From Hoyosella subflava DQS3-9A1 (GTDB lineage Bacteria; Actinomycetota; Actinomycetes; Mycobacteriales; Mycobacteriaceae): a stretch of 64,000 nucleotides of DNA. Both the position numbers and the translations under genes were made by a program. The first letter of the stretch is position 1; each line of letters starts with the position of its first letter. The DNA lies in the NCBI RefSeq assembly GCF_000214175.1, contig NC_015564.1:2790001-2854000 (forward strand), in the 5' to 3' direction. The notes below the pieces were generated by a model. It saw only the letters and a list, made by a program, of their open reading frames with translations. It had not been told where the DNA came from and did no database searches. Positions 62,400 through 64,000 of the stretch are shown here, piece by piece.

Positions 62400-63066
62400 G
62401 GCCGTTCTGTTCGACCTCGACGGTGTACTCACTGATACCGCCGCCGTGCATGAACGTGCCTGGGCGCAGGTGATGAGCGAGTTCCTCGACTCGTACGGCG
62501 GCGTCGAGCCCTATTCGGTTGCGGACTACTACACCCACCTTGACGGTAAGCAGCGGCAGAAGGGAATCCAGTCGCTCCTCGCGTCACGCGGCATCGACCT
62601 TCCGGCGGAAAGCGTCACGGAGCTGGGGGCCCGGAAAAACGCGGCGTTCCGGCAGGCGCTCAGTGCTGAAGGCGTACAAGTGTTTCCAGGTTCGGTGCGG
62701 TTCCTCGACTGGATCCAGCAGCACGGCATACCCGTCGCCGTTGTCTCCAGCTCCCGCAACGCGCCCGCGGTGCTGGAAGCAGCGGGTTTGCTTGATCGCT
62801 TCGTCACGGTCGTCGACGGGACGGTCGCAGCCGAACACGATCTGCCCAGCAAACCCGCACCGGACACCTACGAATATGGCGCCAAACTGCTTGGCGCTGC
62901 ACCGGAACGGACCGCCATCATCGAAGATGCGGTTTCCGGCGTTGCGGCGGGGCGAGCCGGGAACTTCTGGGTTGTCGGCGTGGACCGCGGAGCCGGGAGT
63001 GAGACGCTGCAGCAGCACGGGGCGGACATCGTTGTTGGCGACCTAGGAGAGTTGGTCGAGGCGTAG
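62380..63066 (+). CDS. pgmB: Beta-phosphoglucomutase-like HAD phosphatase-family enzyme
   Basis: A 228-residue HAD enzyme. Motif I FDLDGVLTDTAAVHERAW gives the Asp nucleophile and the second Asp; the cap domain follows with GKQRQKGIQSLLASRG; motif II VVSSSRNA, motif III KPAPDTYEYGAKLLG, and motif IV IIEDAVSGVAAGRAG. These fit beta-phosphoglucomutase, converting beta-glucose 1-phosphate to glucose 6-phosphate. The GTG start overlaps the GH65 gene by 20 nt. Last gene of the operon. Confidence 0.9.
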   Translation: MHLLEAEAVLFDLDGVLTDTAAVHERAWAQVMSEFLDSYGGVEPYSVADYYTHLDGKQRQKGIQSLLASRGIDLPAESVTELGARKNAAFRQALSAEGVQVFPGSVRFLDWIQQHGIPVAVVSSSRNAPAVLEAAGLLDRFVTVVDGTVAAEHDLPSKPAPDTYEYGAKLLGAAPERTAIIEDAVSGVAAGRAGNFWVVGVDRGAGSETLQQHGADIVVGDLGELVEA

Positions 63067-63071
63067 TCGCG

Positions 63072-63980
63072 CTACACCAGCGGGCGCCCCAGTTTGCGAA
63101 GGGCGCTGGTGCTGGCGTGCATCGCATTGTTCGGGAACTGCCGCACCACGACCGGCAATCGTCGCGTGCTCACACCCAGAATCCGCATCATGCGATCGTG
63201 CCGTGCCTGATCACGCTGACTCCACGTGACACCGAGTTGCTCCCGGAACAACGGTGGCAGGAAGCCGACGTTCGCCCAGTAGAGGAACGGGCCGATCACG
63301 AAGCTCAGCGGCCTGGGAAGGAAGTTCGCGCGCAGCACATCGTCAAAGTATCGGGCGGTCCGCTGATCGATATGGACGCGCTGCAGTCCCGATTCCCAGT
63401 ACTCGTTGAACTCGTCCAAGGTGGTGAACCACTGGTCCCGATGCATTTGCAGCGTCGTGCCCAGCCGTCCGCAGGCGCGCAGCAGTACTAACTCTTCGCG
63501 CTCGCTGAGTGGCCCGTGCATCCGGATAAACGTGTCGCGGACCCCGTAGTAGAGGCAGCTCGCCACCCACAACTGAAGTTCACGGTTGAACGCGTTGTAT
63601 TTGATGGGGCTCTGCGGCCCCGAGCGGACTTGCCGATGTGACGTGTTGACCGCTGCCCCGTATGCCTTCCGCTCTTCCACTGTGCCGAACAGTGCGATGG
63701 AGATGTAAGCGAGGGTTGTGCGGGCCCGTTTGACCGGGCGCTTGAACAGGTTGCCGCTGTCCACTGGACTATCCATGACGCCGTAGCCGATCTCGGGCCA
63801 GCTCAGCTGCATCACCACGTTCGCGGCACCAGCGAGCGCTGCCGATACCCCGTCGAACCTGCTGTTGAGCAACCGGAGTTCCTCGGCCGTCACATCATCT
63901 TCGGCACGTGGGGCGCCGTGGTCAACGCTGAGTTGAGCGTCTCCGACGATAAAGCGGTACTCGCTTGGTTCAGCACTCAT
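63072..63980 (-). CDS. Oxygenase MpaB-family (DUF2236) protein
   Basis: A 302-residue helical protein of the DUF2236/MpaB family (related to the latex-clearing and rubber oxygenases). It shows NVVMQLSWPEIGYGVMDSPV, RARTTLAYISIALFG, INTSHRQV-like VNTSHRQVRSG and YNAFNRELQLWVASCLYYGV, the usual conserved Arg, His and Asp/Glu positions of the family's putative heme pocket. Substrate is unknown; actinobacterial members are very numerous. It converges on pgmB with 5 nt between stops. The start codon is 20 nt from the window edge, so the upstream context is unseen. Confidence 0.82.
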   Translation of the reverse strand: MSAEPSEYRFIVGDAQLSVDHGAPRAEDDVTAEELRLLNSRFDGVSAALAGAANVVMQLSWPEIGYGVMDSPVDSGNLFKRPVKRARTTLAYISIALFGTVEERKAYGAAVNTSHRQVRSGPQSPIKYNAFNRELQLWVASCLYYGVRDTFIRMHGPLSEREELVLLRACGRLGTTLQMHRDQWFTTLDEFNEYWESGLQRVHIDQRTARYFDDVLRANFLPRPLSFVIGPFLYWANVGFLPPLFREQLGVTWSQRDQARHDRMMRILGVSTRRLPVVVRQFPNNAMHASTSALRKLGRPLV

Positions 63981-64000
63981 TGTTAACGCTCCTTTGCGTT

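Overview
The window looks like a chromosomal segment of a high-GC Gram-positive actinobacterium of the order Mycobacteriales (Rhodococcus/Hoyosella/mycobacteria-like). Signs are the GC-rich codon use, frequent GTG/TTG starts, a mycobacterial-type ATP-dependent DNA ligase (LigB), a DUF3558 lipoprotein, an MpaB-family (DUF2236) protein, a PGRS-like Gly-rich secreted protein and a PruR-type proline regulator. The genus is an inference. I recognised no rRNA or tRNA genes, CRISPR arrays, integrases or transposases.

Region by region. 1-7884: an operon for omega-amino acid and glutarate breakdown (aminotransferase, glutaryl-CoA dehydrogenase, semialdehyde dehydrogenase, class III CoA-transferase) facing an amino-acid permease and a PucR regulator, with a relic of a large NAD-glutamate dehydrogenase between them. 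7993-10362: alpha/beta hydrolase and LigB. 10394-13676: TetR regulator, operator array, and a two-gene operon whose second product fuses membrane helices to a linalool dehydratase/isomerase-like domain. 13684-18858: spermidine-synthase-like protein, secreted protein, a sensor-kinase pair without a response regulator, DUF2231, DoxX and VOC proteins. 18946-30762: aromatic amino-acid catabolism (permease, amino-acid dehydrogenase, AsnC regulator, HPPD, homogentisate dioxygenase, an unknown protein, fumarylacetoacetase, ScoAB, MarR). 30890-31895: DUF3558 lipoprotein and a small helical protein. 32003-37495: FAD monooxygenase, aromatic-acid transporter, LysR regulator and an indoleamine 2,3-dioxygenase-family protein. 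37500-44091: lipoprotein hydrolase, RibD-like reductase, CPBP protease, CREST hydrolase, MarR with drug exporter, endonuclease IV. 44123-51915: a decayed proline-catabolic locus (proline dehydrogenase and P5C dehydrogenase both carry large deletions) beside an intact PruR-type regulator, a 940-residue Orn/Lys/Arg decarboxylase and PutP. 51923-55641: a Gly-rich secreted protein bracketed by a 117-bp direct repeat, then a serine hydrolase and an ATP-grasp enzyme. 55944-63066: a glycoside-phosphorylase locus (transporter, ROK repressor, PfkB kinase, GH65 phosphorylase, beta-phosphoglucomutase). 63072-63980: MpaB-family protein.

Overall this is a catabolic, accessory-rich region. Its genes feed amino acids, aromatic compounds and a glucoside into central metabolism. 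Three families of dispersed palindromic repeats sit mostly at gene 3' ends. One of them (44123, 51923, 52928) coincides both with the broken proline genes and with the duplicated 3' end around the Gly-rich gene. The items most worth following are the membrane-fused linalool dehydratase/isomerase-like protein, that repeat with its rearrangements, the unknown gene inside the homogentisate operon, and the ATP-grasp/serine-hydrolase pair.
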